Shown: positions 17,477-25,861 of the stretch, piece by piece | How the letters are laid out: every line of letters begins with the position of its first letter | How positions within the stretch are numbered: position 1 is the stretch's first letter | DNA from: Nakamurella deserti | Lineage (GTDB): Bacteria > Actinomycetota > Actinomycetes > Mycobacteriales > Nakamurellaceae | Assembly (NCBI RefSeq): GCF_003260015.1 | Contig: NZ_QCXS01000004.1 | Location: 62,001-126,000 of the forward strand | DNA length: 64,000 bases | Reading direction: 5' to 3' | Program-made: the position numbers and the translations under genes | Notes under the pieces: generated by a model | Told to the model about the DNA's origin: nothing | The model's database searches: none | What the model saw: only the letters and a program-made list of their open reading frames with translations

Positions 17477-19338
17477 CGGCCGGCCGCGGTCAGCAGGATG
17501 CCGTCCAGTTCGTCCACGACCGCCTCGAAGGTGAACCGCTCCCGGCCGGCCGCCATCCCGGCCCGGGCCGCACCCACCCGGTCGGCGTCGTGCAGCAGCG
17601 ACCCGGCGTGATCGGCGTCCTCGAACGACAGCCCCGCACCGATGTCGTCGACCACCCGGTTCACCGCGGTGCGCGATCCCGTCCGGTCCGGCAGCAGGAC
17701 CGGCAGGCCGGCGGCGGCGAGGGTGGGCAGCCGGGCGGGGAGGTTCAGATCGTCCCAGGACGCGCGTCGCAGGTCGCCGCCGTTGGCCACCGCACCGCTG
17801 ACGTGCAGCCAGCCCGCGTCGTACCGGGACAGCTCCGCCCGCCAGCGGGCCGGCGGTACGGCCGGATGCACGTGCAGGTGGTCGGGCGCGGCGTCCAGGG
17901 CGTCCCGCAGCCACGGCTCCGGCCGGGTCCGCGGGCTCGCGCCGGGCACCCCGTGCAGGTGGACGTGGACGTCCGCGGCAGCCAGCGTCGCGACGAACGC
18001 GGCGTCGACCCCGACCGGACGCCCGACGCACACGGTGTGCACCCCGGACCGGCCGGGTCGCTGCGCCGGGTCGCCGTCGAACCAGCGGGCTCGGGGCAGG
18101 TCGCCGTCGATCACGCTGGTGCGCACCGGATCCCGGCGGTCGGGCAGGGCCAGCTCCAACCACTCACGCTCCTCGGCACTGGCCAGCACCACGTGGTCGG
18201 CGACCTCCCACAGCCGGGCGAGCAACGGCCAGTCACCGCGGGCCAGGCAGCGCTGCGGCGCCTCCTTGAAGTGCCACACCAGCGGCAGGTCCGGGAACAC
18301 CTCGGCCACCCGCAGCGCCCATGCGAGGCTGCGCCAGTTCAGCAGGCAGTACGCCACGTCCGGCGGGTCACTGCGCAGCGCGTCCGCCCAGCCCGTTCTC
18401 GGGACGTCGCGGACGGCGCCGAACGGCAGCGGACCGACGGTCATGAAGCCGAGCGGGTCGTCGATCCACAACCCGGAGAACCGGATACCGCGGGCGGCGA
18501 GCACCAGGATGCGGTCGGCGTTGTAGGCCAGTTCGCCGACGAGGAGCACGTGCCGGTCGGTCGCGGCGCGGTCGGTCGTGGCGTCGGCGTCGGCGTCGGG
18601 GAGTCCGTAGAGCTCCCGCTCCTCCACGACGTCCGCGCCGCGGGCGGCGAAGCGGAGCGGGCCGGTCGCGCCGTAGCGGGCGCGGAACGGATTGAGACCA
18701 CCGTCGGTGTGCCGGGCGAAGGTCCGCCACCGCTGCCCCGGGTGCTGCACCCACTCGCAGGTCACCCGTCCGGTGGCGGCCGCCGGACCGGCGGCCCGCA
18801 GCTCCGCCAGCAGCAGCAGCTCGAGGTCGTCGGATTCCACCTCCGCGCGTTCCCGCCAGCGCACACCGGTGCGCCGGTGCGCGAGCTGGACGAGCTGCGG
18901 TCCCGCCGCCGTCGCGTCCGGGTGCTCCACGCCGTCGACCAGTACGCCCGTGGTGGCCAGTACGCCGTCCGGGACCGCGGCCAACGCCGCGGTCAGGGCG
19001 CTCAGGTGGTCGGGGAACCAGCAGTCGTCGGCGGGCAGGTACGCCACGACCGCGCCGGCGGCGGCGTCCAGCGCCGCGTTGCAGGCCGCCCCCAGCCCGG
19101 CGTTGCGCGGATGCACGATCCACCGGACGGCGTTCTCCGGCACCAGGTCCCGCACAGCGTCGGCCGGCGCGTCCGTGGAGCCGTCGTCGACGACCACCAG
19201 CTCCCAGCGGCGCGGCCCGGGCCCGCAGCCCCAGCCGTCCTGGGCGAGCAGGCTCCCGATCGCGCGGACGAGGAACGCGGCCTGGTCGAAGACCGGCAGC
19301 ACCACGCTCACCACGGGGGGGACGGACAACTGGCTCAC
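17473..19338 (-). CDS. Two-part glycosyltransferase: GT2 domain plus a GT-B-like C-terminal half
   Basis: This protein of about 621 residues has an N-terminal GT2 domain (about 10-230) with SVVLPVFDQAAFL, VVVDDGSTD and the LPADDCWFPDHL acidic metal-binding site. From about residue 290 a second domain begins with VLLVGELAYNADRILVLAARGI. It continues like a GT-B transferase (LVWHFKEAPQRCLARG, LASAEEREWLE, a late LAAAGLPVLLP and EDADHAGSLL). The whole may transfer two sugars, or one domain may be regulatory. The GTG at 19338 has AGGAG at 19344-19350. It overlaps the next GT4 gene by four bases and is the first gene of that two-gene unit. The C-terminal family assignment is by fold-like pattern only. 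Confidence 0.82.
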   Translation of the reverse strand: MSQLSVPPVVSVVLPVFDQAAFLVRAIGSLLAQDGWGCGPGPRRWELVVVDDGSTDAPADAVRDLVPENAVRWIVHPRNAGLGAACNAALDAAAGAVVAYLPADDCWFPDHLSALTAALAAVPDGVLATTGVLVDGVEHPDATAAGPQLVQLAHRRTGVRWRERAEVESDDLELLLLAELRAAGPAAATGRVTCEWVQHPGQRWRTFARHTDGGLNPFRARYGATGPLRFAARGADVVEERELYGLPDADADATTDRAATDRHVLLVGELAYNADRILVLAARGIRFSGLWIDDPLGFMTVGPLPFGAVRDVPRTGWADALRSDPPDVAYCLLNWRSLAWALRVAEVFPDLPLVWHFKEAPQRCLARGDWPLLARLWEVADHVVLASAEEREWLELALPDRRDPVRTSVIDGDLPRARWFDGDPAQRPGRSGVHTVCVGRPVGVDAAFVATLAAADVHVHLHGVPGASPRTRPEPWLRDALDAAPDHLHVHPAVPPARWRAELSRYDAGWLHVSGAVANGGDLRRASWDDLNLPARLPTLAAAGLPVLLPDRTGSRTAVNRVVDDIGAGLSFEDADHAGSLLHDADRVGAARAGMAAGRERFTFEAVVDELDGILLTAAGR

Positions 19339-19495
19339 GCAGAGCTCCTGGGGACGGACGCGACCGGACTCCACCGGAAGGAGCCACCGGAGCCTGTTTC
19401 CCCGTAGCCGGAGCCTAACCCGACGGCCGGACGGTGCGCCGGGAACGCGGGGCTGGTGCTTCACGGCCGGGGACCGCCGCACTACCGTGACGGCC

Positions 19496-20401
19496 GTGCG
19501 TGACCTCACCGAGCTGCGGGCCCTCCTGGTACACCGTCCCCTGCAGCGGATCAGCCCCCTGCTGCACCGTCAGTCGCGCTCGCTGGTGGTCCGGCGGCGG
19601 TGGCTGGACCTGCGGTCCCCGACGGCGTTCAACGAGAAGCTGAACTGGCGCTGCCTGTACGACCGGCGGGAGCTGCTGGCGTTCACCTGCGACAAGCTGG
19701 CCATGAAGGACTGGGCCGCGGCGCACGGCGGCCCGGCACTGCGGATCCCCCGGACCGTGTGGGCCGGAACGGATCTCGCCGAGCTGGCCGAGGTCGACCT
19801 GCCCGCCCGGTGGGTGCTCAAGCCCAACCACCGCAGTGGTCTCGTGCACTTCGGGCGGGGGTCGGTCACACCGGCGGAGCTGCCCGCACTGCGCCGGACG
19901 ACCACCGGGTGGCTGCGCGAGCACCTCGCCGCCGTCGAGGGCGAATGGGCCTATTCACGGGCCCGCGCGTGCCTGCTCGTCGAGGAGCAGATGCCCGGCG
20001 AGGTCTCCCCCGACGACGTCAAGTGCTTCACCTTCGGCGGCCGGACGGCGATGATCGTCGTCGACAGCAGCCGGTACGGCGGGCACCGCCGCACGGTCTA
20101 CAGCCCCGACTGGACCCGGCTCGACGTCGAGATCGACATCCCGTCCGGGCCCGCCGCCGCGCCGCCGGGCGATCTGGCCGAGTTGCTGGCCACCGCCCAC
20201 CGGCTCGGCGAAGCCTTCGACTTCATCCGGGTCGACCTGTACCGGGTCGGCGACGAGTGGTGGTTCGGCGAGCTCACGCCCTACCCGGGGGGCGGCTACG
20301 GCGTGATCCGGCCGTGGTCGTTCGACGTCGAGCTCGGTCGGCACTGGACGCTGCCGGAGCTGCCGGGCGGGGTGCCGGGACGCGGCGGGCGCGGACGCTG
20401 A
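19496..20401 (+). CDS. TupA-like ATP-grasp protein
   Basis: This 301-residue protein matches the TupA-like ATP-grasp family found in teichuronic acid and capsule clusters: FNEKLNWRCLYDRR near the start, CDKLAMKDWAAAHGG, the WVLKPNHRSG lysine/Gly loop, LLVEEQMPGEV, and FDFIRVDLYRVGDEWWFGELTPYPGGG with the acidic metal ligands. The family is presumed to use ATP to join a carboxylate to an amine on a glycan, but the exact reaction is not well established. It is divergent from the GT2 gene (a gap of about 157 bases), so it probably belongs to the same surface-polymer pathway. The GTG start was chosen by family length. Confidence 0.85.
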   Translation: MRDLTELRALLVHRPLQRISPLLHRQSRSLVVRRRWLDLRSPTAFNEKLNWRCLYDRRELLAFTCDKLAMKDWAAAHGGPALRIPRTVWAGTDLAELAEVDLPARWVLKPNHRSGLVHFGRGSVTPAELPALRRTTTGWLREHLAAVEGEWAYSRARACLLVEEQMPGEVSPDDVKCFTFGGRTAMIVVDSSRYGGHRRTVYSPDWTRLDVEIDIPSGPAAAPPGDLAELLATAHRLGEAFDFIRVDLYRVGDEWWFGELTPYPGGGYGVIRPWSFDVELGRHWTLPELPGGVPGRGGRGR

Positions 20402-20409
20402 CCGCGTCC

Positions 20410-20448
20410 GCTCCCGGCGCGTCGGCCGGCCGTCAGGACGCCGGGAGC
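20410..20448 (+). terminator. Hairpin after the TupA-like gene
   Basis: GCTCCCGGCG (20410-20419) and CGCCGGGAGC (20439-20448) form a perfect 10-base stem with a GC-rich loop that itself contains GGCCGGCC. It follows the TupA-like stop and overlaps the last codons of the convergent epimerase gene. Confidence 0.4.
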
Positions 20449-21320
20449 GCCTTGCCGTTCTCGTCCAGGTAGTCCCGCCAGGACCGCGTCGGTGTCCAGC
20501 CGAGCAGGTCCATCGCCTTGCGGGAGGTGATGCCCGACGAGTCCGGGCGCTCCAGGTCCCGCAGCTCGATCGCGTCGCCGTAGTACCGCTTCAGCACGGC
20601 GGCGAAGTCGTGGCCGCCGACGTTGTCGGGTGAGGCGATGTAGAAGACCTCGTGCCCGGGCAGGTCGGACTCGGCCGCCAGCCGGATGGCGTCGGCCAGG
20701 TCGTAGGCGTCGATGTAGCTCCACAGGTTGGGGCTGAGCACCGACGCGTCGCGGATCTGCGGTCCCAGATTGTGCTCGTAGTTGCCCTCGTACTGGACCC
20801 AGCACGGGCGGATCGTGATGCACCGGATGTCCGAGCGGCGCACGGCGGCGTCCATCAGCTGCTCGCCGAAGTGCTTGGACAGCGCGTAGGGGTCCTGCGG
20901 GCGCACCGGATGCAGCTCGTCCACCGGGGCGTAGTCGGGCAGGAAGTCGCGCTCCGGGAAGAAGAACCCCGGGACCGTCTCGCTCGAGATGTTCACGAAG
21001 CGCGGGACGCCGAACCGCACCGCCGCCTCGAGCACGTTGAAGGTGGCCATCAGGTTGGTGCGGAAGACGACCTGCGGGGGGTTGCCGGTCGGCTCCGGGA
21101 TCGCGGCGGTGTGCACCACGGCGTCGGCGCCGCGGACGACCGCGAACGCCTCGCCGGCGTCGGTGAGGTCGGCCTGCACGTAGTGCGCCTCACCGGCTTC
21201 CTTGCGGTCGAACCCCGGCCGGGTCAGATCGGTGGCCACGACCTCGTGACCGGCGTCGAGGAGCGTCCGGGTCGTGATGCGGCCGACCTTGCCGTGGGCG
21301 CCGGTGACGACGATCTTCAT
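20433..21320 (-). CDS. NAD-dependent epimerase/dehydratase family protein
   Basis: This 295-residue extended SDR protein has the MKIVVTGAHGKVG N-terminus with a TGAxGxxG cofactor motif, NISSETVPGF around the active-site Ser, and YALSKHFGEQL with the catalytic Tyr and Lys. Family members act on nucleotide sugars or sugar acids (uronate dehydrogenase-like members look similar). Its position beside a sugar transporter and LacI gene favours a sugar substrate, but this is inference. The ATG has a clean AGGGAGA site upstream (21324-21330). Confidence 0.88.
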   Translation of the reverse strand: MKIVVTGAHGKVGRITTRTLLDAGHEVVATDLTRPGFDRKEAGEAHYVQADLTDAGEAFAVVRGADAVVHTAAIPEPTGNPPQVVFRTNLMATFNVLEAAVRFGVPRFVNISSETVPGFFFPERDFLPDYAPVDELHPVRPQDPYALSKHFGEQLMDAAVRRSDIRCITIRPCWVQYEGNYEHNLGPQIRDASVLSPNLWSYIDAYDLADAIRLAAESDLPGHEVFYIASPDNVGGHDFAAVLKRYYGDAIELRDLERPDSSGITSRKAMDLLGWTPTRSWRDYLDENGKALPAS

Positions 21321-21481
21321 GGGTCTCCCTCTGGTTGGGCGGTTCACGGCGCGTCCGGTCTGCGGGATGCGCCGGTCGCCGCATCAGGGGCTCTACCCGG
21401 GATCGGGCGGGGTGGTCGCGGCTGCGGGTGCGGTCGTGCGGCGTTCCCCTCGCGTGACCCGGTCCGGCGCGCCCGGCAGGC

Positions 21482-22513
21482 TCACCGCGGCGGCGCGGTG
21501 GAGTCCCGGACGACGAGGCTGGTGGCGAGCTCGTAGTGGTGCGCCTCCGGTCCCTGCCCCCGGGACTGGTCGACCACCGTCCGCACGGCCAGCCGTCCCA
21601 TCTCGCGCAGCGGCTGATGGATGGTCGTGAGCCGCGGGGACGCCGACTCGGCGGCGTAGGTGTCGTCGAATCCCACGATGCTCAGGTCCTCCGGGAGTCG
21701 CAGCTGCCGGACCCGGGCGGCCGCGATCACGCCCAGCGCCGAGGCGTCGCAGCCGGCCACGATCGCCGTCGGCGGATCGGCGAGATCCAGGAAACGGGCG
21801 GCCATGTCGCGCCCGTCCTCGTAGCGGAAGCCGTCCTGCAGGGTCAACTCGGGCGCCGGCGGCACGCCGGCGGCACTGAGGGCCGCGACATGCCCGTGCA
21901 GCCGCTGACGGGCCGGTTGGGACTCCGGGGGCCCGCCGGCGAAACCGATCCGTCGATGCCCGAGGGCCAACAGGTGCTCGGTGGCCTGGTAGCCGCCGGT
22001 CCAGTTGGTCGCGCTCACGCTGACCAGCCCGTCGTCGTCGGCGTCGCGCCCACTGACCGGATCGACCAGCACCAGACCGAGGCCGGCGGCGATCGAGTCC
22101 GCGGCGGCGTCGGCGCGCACCTCGGTGGTGACCACGATGACCCCGAGGTGCCCCTTGTCGGCGACCCGGTGGAACCAGGCGGCACTCAGCGGTTCGTGCC
22201 GGTGCCGGCCGTTGGGATTGGTGGTCACGACGTCGATGTCGAGTTCCAGCCCGGCCTCCACCACCCCGGCGAGCACCTGGGCGGCGTAGAGACTCTCGTA
22301 GGCGTCGAACAGCACCGTGACGACGGGGGGTACGGCGCCGGCCGCCCGCGAGGTGCTGGGTTCGTACCGCAGCTTCTTCATCGCCGCCAGCACCCGCTGC
22401 CGGGTGGCCACCGAGACGCCGTCCCGGTCGTTGAGCACCTTGGACGCCGTCGCCTTGGAGACACCTGCGGCGGCGGCCACCGCTTCCAACGTGGCGCGTG
22501 AGGCTCTCGGCAC
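21482..22513 (-). CDS. LacI family transcriptional regulator
   Basis: This 343-residue protein has a LacI N-terminal helix-turn-helix (ATLEAVAAAAGVSKATASKVLNDRDGVS, hinge-proximal TRQRVLAAMKKLRYEP) and a periplasmic-binding-protein-like C-terminal domain ending FDDTYAAESASPRLTTI and RDSTAPP. It presumably senses a sugar carried by the adjacent ABC system. The GTG at 22513 follows GGGGGAAC. A perfect CGAAAC-A-GTTTCG palindrome lies upstream (22547-22559) and again before the transporter operon (22702-22714), so it probably represses both itself and the operon. Confidence 0.92.
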   Translation of the reverse strand: MPRASRATLEAVAAAAGVSKATASKVLNDRDGVSVATRQRVLAAMKKLRYEPSTSRAAGAVPPVVTVLFDAYESLYAAQVLAGVVEAGLELDIDVVTTNPNGRHRHEPLSAAWFHRVADKGHLGVIVVTTEVRADAAADSIAAGLGLVLVDPVSGRDADDDGLVSVSATNWTGGYQATEHLLALGHRRIGFAGGPPESQPARQRLHGHVAALSAAGVPPAPELTLQDGFRYEDGRDMAARFLDLADPPTAIVAGCDASALGVIAAARVRQLRLPEDLSIVGFDDTYAAESASPRLTTIHQPLREMGRLAVRTVVDQSRGQGPEAHHYELATSLVVRDSTAPPR

Positions 22514-22546
22514 CGTTCCCCCGTTCCCGGCCGACGTGCGCGACCC

Positions 22547-22559
22547 CGAAACAGTTTCG
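22547..22559. promoter_or_regulatory. LacI-family operator upstream of the lacI-like gene
   Basis: CGAAACAGTTTCG is a perfect inverted repeat with a central A, the typical CGAAAC/GTTTCG form of actinobacterial LacI sites. It lies 34 bases upstream of the regulator start. Confidence 0.7.
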
Positions 22560-22648
22560 CACACCGTCCCCGTCCCCGTCGTGCCGTTCTCTGGCCACAG
22601 CTGCGGTTCTCGCGCTCATCAACCACCCGAAGGAACCACTCCGCAGGG

Positions 22649-22678
22649 TTGCCAGCGACCGCGTTCCGTCTGTACGTT
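22649..22678 (+). promoter_or_regulatory. Promoter of the sugar transporter operon
   Basis: TTGCCA (22649-22654) and TACGTT (22673-22678) are separated by 18 bases. They lie immediately upstream of two LacI-type operator copies at 22689-22714, where bound repressor would block initiation. Confidence 0.5.
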
Positions 22679-22688
22679 CGGTCCACAC

Positions 22689-22714
22689 CGAAACAGTTTG
22701 TCGAAACAGTTTCG
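22689..22714. promoter_or_regulatory. Double LacI-family operator before the sugar ABC operon
   Basis: Two copies of the site lie 13 bases apart: an imperfect CGAAACAGTTTGT (22689-22701) and a perfect CGAAACAGTTTCG (22702-22714). They match the site upstream of the LacI gene, linking that regulator to this operon. Confidence 0.7.
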
Positions 22715-22745
22715 CAGAACACCGCCGTTCACCCTCCGAAAGGCA

Positions 22746-24074
22746 ATGACGCCCATGACCAGATCTGCACGACGGCCCCTCGTGGCCCTGGCATTGCTCT
22801 CCAGCCTCACGGTCGCCGCCTGCGGCGGCGCGACCCCCGGCGGAAACGCCGGCACCGGCGCCCAGGGCCCGGCCGCCGCGTCCGACACCAGCGCCTGGGT
22901 GCTGACCGGTGGCGGCTGGCCCGTCATCGAGAAGACCTTCGACACCTGGAACGACGCCCACCCCGAGCAGAAGATCGCCGTCGAGGCGTTCGCCAACGAC
23001 GCCTACAAGGAGAAGATCCGGACCTCGGTGGGCTCCGGCCAGGCGCCCACCCTGATCATGAACTGGACCGGCGGCGCGCTGGCCGACTACGTCGAGAACG
23101 GTCAGGTCGCCGACATCACCGCCGAGACCGCCGCTCTCGTGAAGCGGGTGACCCCCTCCGTCGCCGAGAACGGCGTCGTCGACGGCAAGACCTACGCGGT
23201 CCCGCTGAACGACGTGCAACCGGTGGTGCTGTACACCAACGAGGACGTCTTCGCCTCCGTCGGTGTCGAGGTGCCGAAGACCTTCGACGACCTGCTCGCG
23301 GTGGTGCCGAAGTTCCGGGAGGCCGGCATCGCACCGATCTCCATCGCCGGCCAGAGCGTCTGGCCGGAGCTGATGTGGCTGCAGTACCTCACCGACCGCA
23401 TCGGCGGCCCGGAGGTCTTCCAGGCCATCCTCGACGGCAAGCCCGACGCCTGGTCCGATCCGGCCGTCGTCGACGCGCTGACCAAGATCCAGCAGCTCGT
23501 GCAGGCCGGCGCGTTCGTCGACGGCTTCGCCTCGGTGACCGCCGACGCGGGCTCGGACTTCGCGCTGGTCCACACCGGCAAGGCTGCGATGATCCTGCAG
23601 GGCAGCTGGGGCTACGCCACCTTCAAGACCGACGCACCCGAGTTCGCCGGGACCTCCCTCGGTTTCGCCGAGTTCCCGGCCGTCCAGGGCGGCGCCGGTG
23701 ACCCGGCTAACATCGTCGGCAACCCGGCCAACTTCTGGTCGGTCTCGGCCTCGGCCGGCGACGCCAGCAAGAAGGCCGCGCTGGACTACCTGAACGACTC
23801 GGTCTACAGCGACGACCAGGTGGCCGCGATGCTGGCCGCCGGATCCGTGCCGCCGATCACCGGGCTCGAGGAGCAGATCGCCGCCACCGAGGACGCCGAC
23901 TACCTCGGCTTCGCCTACGACCTGGTCGACAAGGCGCCGCACTTCCAGCTCTCCTGGGACCAGGCCCTGCCGTCCCAGCAGGCCACCGAACTGCTCACCA
24001 ACCTGAGCAAGGTCTTCCTCGAGGAGCTCACCCCCGAGCAGTTCGCCACCGCGATGAACGGCACGCTGGGATGA
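22746..24074 (+). CDS. Sugar ABC transporter substrate-binding lipoprotein
   Basis: This 442-residue family 1 extracellular solute-binding protein has an N-terminal lipoprotein signal ending in a TVAAC lipobox, so it is anchored outside the membrane. The mature protein follows the MalE/UgpB-like pattern (FDTWNDAHPEQKIAVEAF, MNWTGGALADYVENGQVADI, GKAAMILQGSWGY). It captures an oligosaccharide for the two permeases that follow. ATG 22746 is used, with ATG 22755 an alternative that has better spacing to GAAAGG. It is the first gene of a LacI-controlled operon that ends with a GH3 enzyme. Confidence 0.92.
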   Translation: MTPMTRSARRPLVALALLSSLTVAACGGATPGGNAGTGAQGPAAASDTSAWVLTGGGWPVIEKTFDTWNDAHPEQKIAVEAFANDAYKEKIRTSVGSGQAPTLIMNWTGGALADYVENGQVADITAETAALVKRVTPSVAENGVVDGKTYAVPLNDVQPVVLYTNEDVFASVGVEVPKTFDDLLAVVPKFREAGIAPISIAGQSVWPELMWLQYLTDRIGGPEVFQAILDGKPDAWSDPAVVDALTKIQQLVQAGAFVDGFASVTADAGSDFALVHTGKAAMILQGSWGYATFKTDAPEFAGTSLGFAEFPAVQGGAGDPANIVGNPANFWSVSASAGDASKKAALDYLNDSVYSDDQVAAMLAAGSVPPITGLEEQIAATEDADYLGFAYDLVDKAPHFQLSWDQALPSQQATELLTNLSKVFLEELTPEQFATAMNGTLG

Positions 24075-25015
24075 CCCTGACCACCCCGGTGTCCACCGGT
24101 GCGGTGGCGTCGAGCCACCGCACCGGTGAGGGGCCCGGCCGCCGGCGGAAGGGCGGGGTGCCGTTCTTCATGGTGGTGCCCGCGGCGCTCGTCTTCGGTC
24201 TGTTCGCGCTGCTGCCGCTGGCCGGCGTGGTCGGGCTGTCGTTCATGGAGTGGGACGGGCTGGGTACGCCGACCTGGGCGGGCCTGTCCCAGTGGGCCGG
24301 CGTGTTGAGCAACCCGGTGACCCTCGACGCGATGCGCCTGACGGTGGTCTTCGTCGTGGTGTCCTTCGTGTTCCAGGCGCCGATCTCGCTGCTGCTCGGC
24401 GTGTTCATGGCCGGCCGGCAACGCAACCGCGCGCTCCTCGCGGTGCTGTCGTTCCTGCCGCTGGTGTTCTCCTCCGCCGCGGTCGGCATCGCGTTCAAGG
24501 CGCTGCTCGACCCGAATTTCGGTCTGAGCAGCGTGCTGCCCACCGGTTGGCTGGGCGGGAACCTGCTGGGCGACCCCGACCGGGCCCTCTACATCGTCAT
24601 CTTCGTCGTCGGGTGGAGCTTCGTGCCCTTCCACGCCCTGCTGTACCAGGCGGGCGTCCGGCAGATCCCGGCCGCGCTGTACGAGGCGGCGACCCTGGAC
24701 GGTGCCACCACCTTCCAGCTGTTCCGGTTCGTCACCATCCCGCAGCTGCGGTACACGATCATCACGTCGTCGACGCTGATGCTCGTCGGCTCGTTGACCT
24801 ACTTCGATCTCATCTTCGTGCTGACCGGCGGTGGACCCGGCAGCGCCACCCGGATCCTGCCGCTGGACATGTACCTGACCGGCTTCCGCAGCTACACCAT
24901 GGGCGCGGCGAGTGCGATCGGCGTCATCCTGGCCGCCGTGGGCCTGGCGATGTCGCTGCTGCTGAACCGGCTCTCGGGCAGCGGCCGGATGGAAAGTCAG
25001 CAGGCGGGCCTGTGA
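24071..25015 (+). CDS. Sugar ABC transporter permease (MalF/UgpA type)
   Basis: This 314-residue membrane permease has six transmembrane segments and the conserved EAA loop (AALYEAATLDGATTFQLFRFVTIPQL) that contacts the ATPase. It starts at an ATG overlapping the upstream stop by four bases (ATGA), so it is translationally coupled to the binding protein. It forms a heterodimer with the next permease. No ATPase gene lies in the operon, so a shared MsiK-like ATPase encoded elsewhere is expected. Confidence 0.93.
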   Translation: MTLTTPVSTGAVASSHRTGEGPGRRRKGGVPFFMVVPAALVFGLFALLPLAGVVGLSFMEWDGLGTPTWAGLSQWAGVLSNPVTLDAMRLTVVFVVVSFVFQAPISLLLGVFMAGRQRNRALLAVLSFLPLVFSSAAVGIAFKALLDPNFGLSSVLPTGWLGGNLLGDPDRALYIVIFVVGWSFVPFHALLYQAGVRQIPAALYEAATLDGATTFQLFRFVTIPQLRYTIITSSTLMLVGSLTYFDLIFVLTGGGPGSATRILPLDMYLTGFRSYTMGAASAIGVILAAVGLAMSLLLNRLSGSGRMESQQAGL

Positions 25016-25833
25016 TGCGACGCAAGGTCAACGTCCTCGGCGGACTGGCGGCCTGGTTGTGGCTCGCCATCACCGTCGTGCCGATCTACTACATCGTCGT
25101 CACCAGCCTGCGCAAGCAGTCGGCGTACTTCGCCGAGGGCCCGCTGAGCATTCCCTCGGCCCCCACACTGGACGCGTACCGGCTGGTGTTCGAGAACGAA
25201 TTCGTCCGGTACTTCGCCAACAGCCTGATCGTCACCCTGGCCTCGGTGCTCGTCACGCTGATCGTCTCGCTGATGGCGTCGTACTACCTGGTGCGCTCGA
25301 CGACCCCTGGTGCGGCCCGCATGTTGCGGCTGTTCCTGCTCGGGCTGGCGATCCCGATCCAGGCGACGATCATCCCGGTCTACTACATGATCGTGAAGCT
25401 GGGCCTCTACGACAGCCTTCCGGCGCTCATCCTGCCGTCCATCGCGTTCTCGATCCCGATCTCGGTGCTCATCATCGTGAACTTCCTCCGGGACATCCCC
25501 GGGGAGCTGTTCGAGTCGATGCGCGTCGACGGGGCCACCGACTGGCGGATCCTGCGCAGCCTGGCGCTGCCGCTGACCCGCCCGGCACTGATGACCGTCG
25601 GCGTCTACGTCGGCCTCAACGTGTGGAACAGCTTCCTGTTCCCGCTGATCCTGACGCAGAGCTCCAGCGTCCGGGTGCTCCCGCTGTCGCTGTGGACCTA
25701 CCAGGGTCAGTTCGCCGTCAACGTGCCGGCGGTGCTGGCGGCGGTGACGCTTTCCGCGGTACCCGTGCTGGCCGCCTACGTCGTCGGCCGCCGCCAACTG
25801 GTCTCGGGCCTGACGGCCGGCTTCGGCAAGTGA
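25015..25833 (+). CDS. Sugar ABC transporter permease (MalG/UgpE type)
   Basis: This 272-residue second permease has about six membrane segments. Its EAA motif is GELFESMRVDGATDWRILRSLALPL. The ATG overlaps the previous TGA by one base (TGATG). It is the partner of the permease at 24071 in the LacI-controlled sugar uptake system. Confidence 0.93.
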   Translation: MRRKVNVLGGLAAWLWLAITVVPIYYIVVTSLRKQSAYFAEGPLSIPSAPTLDAYRLVFENEFVRYFANSLIVTLASVLVTLIVSLMASYYLVRSTTPGAARMLRLFLLGLAIPIQATIIPVYYMIVKLGLYDSLPALILPSIAFSIPISVLIIVNFLRDIPGELFESMRVDGATDWRILRSLALPLTRPALMTVGVYVGLNVWNSFLFPLILTQSSSVRVLPLSLWTYQGQFAVNVPAVLAAVTLSAVPVLAAYVVGRRQLVSGLTAGFGK

Positions 25834-25861
25834 CCGCTCCCTCTCCGAACAGGAAACCTTC

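Noticed and set aside
21393-23942. 849-codon minus-strand frame spanning the LacI and binding-protein genes
   Set aside because: It covers two real genes in other frames and the operator region. It shows no conserved motif.
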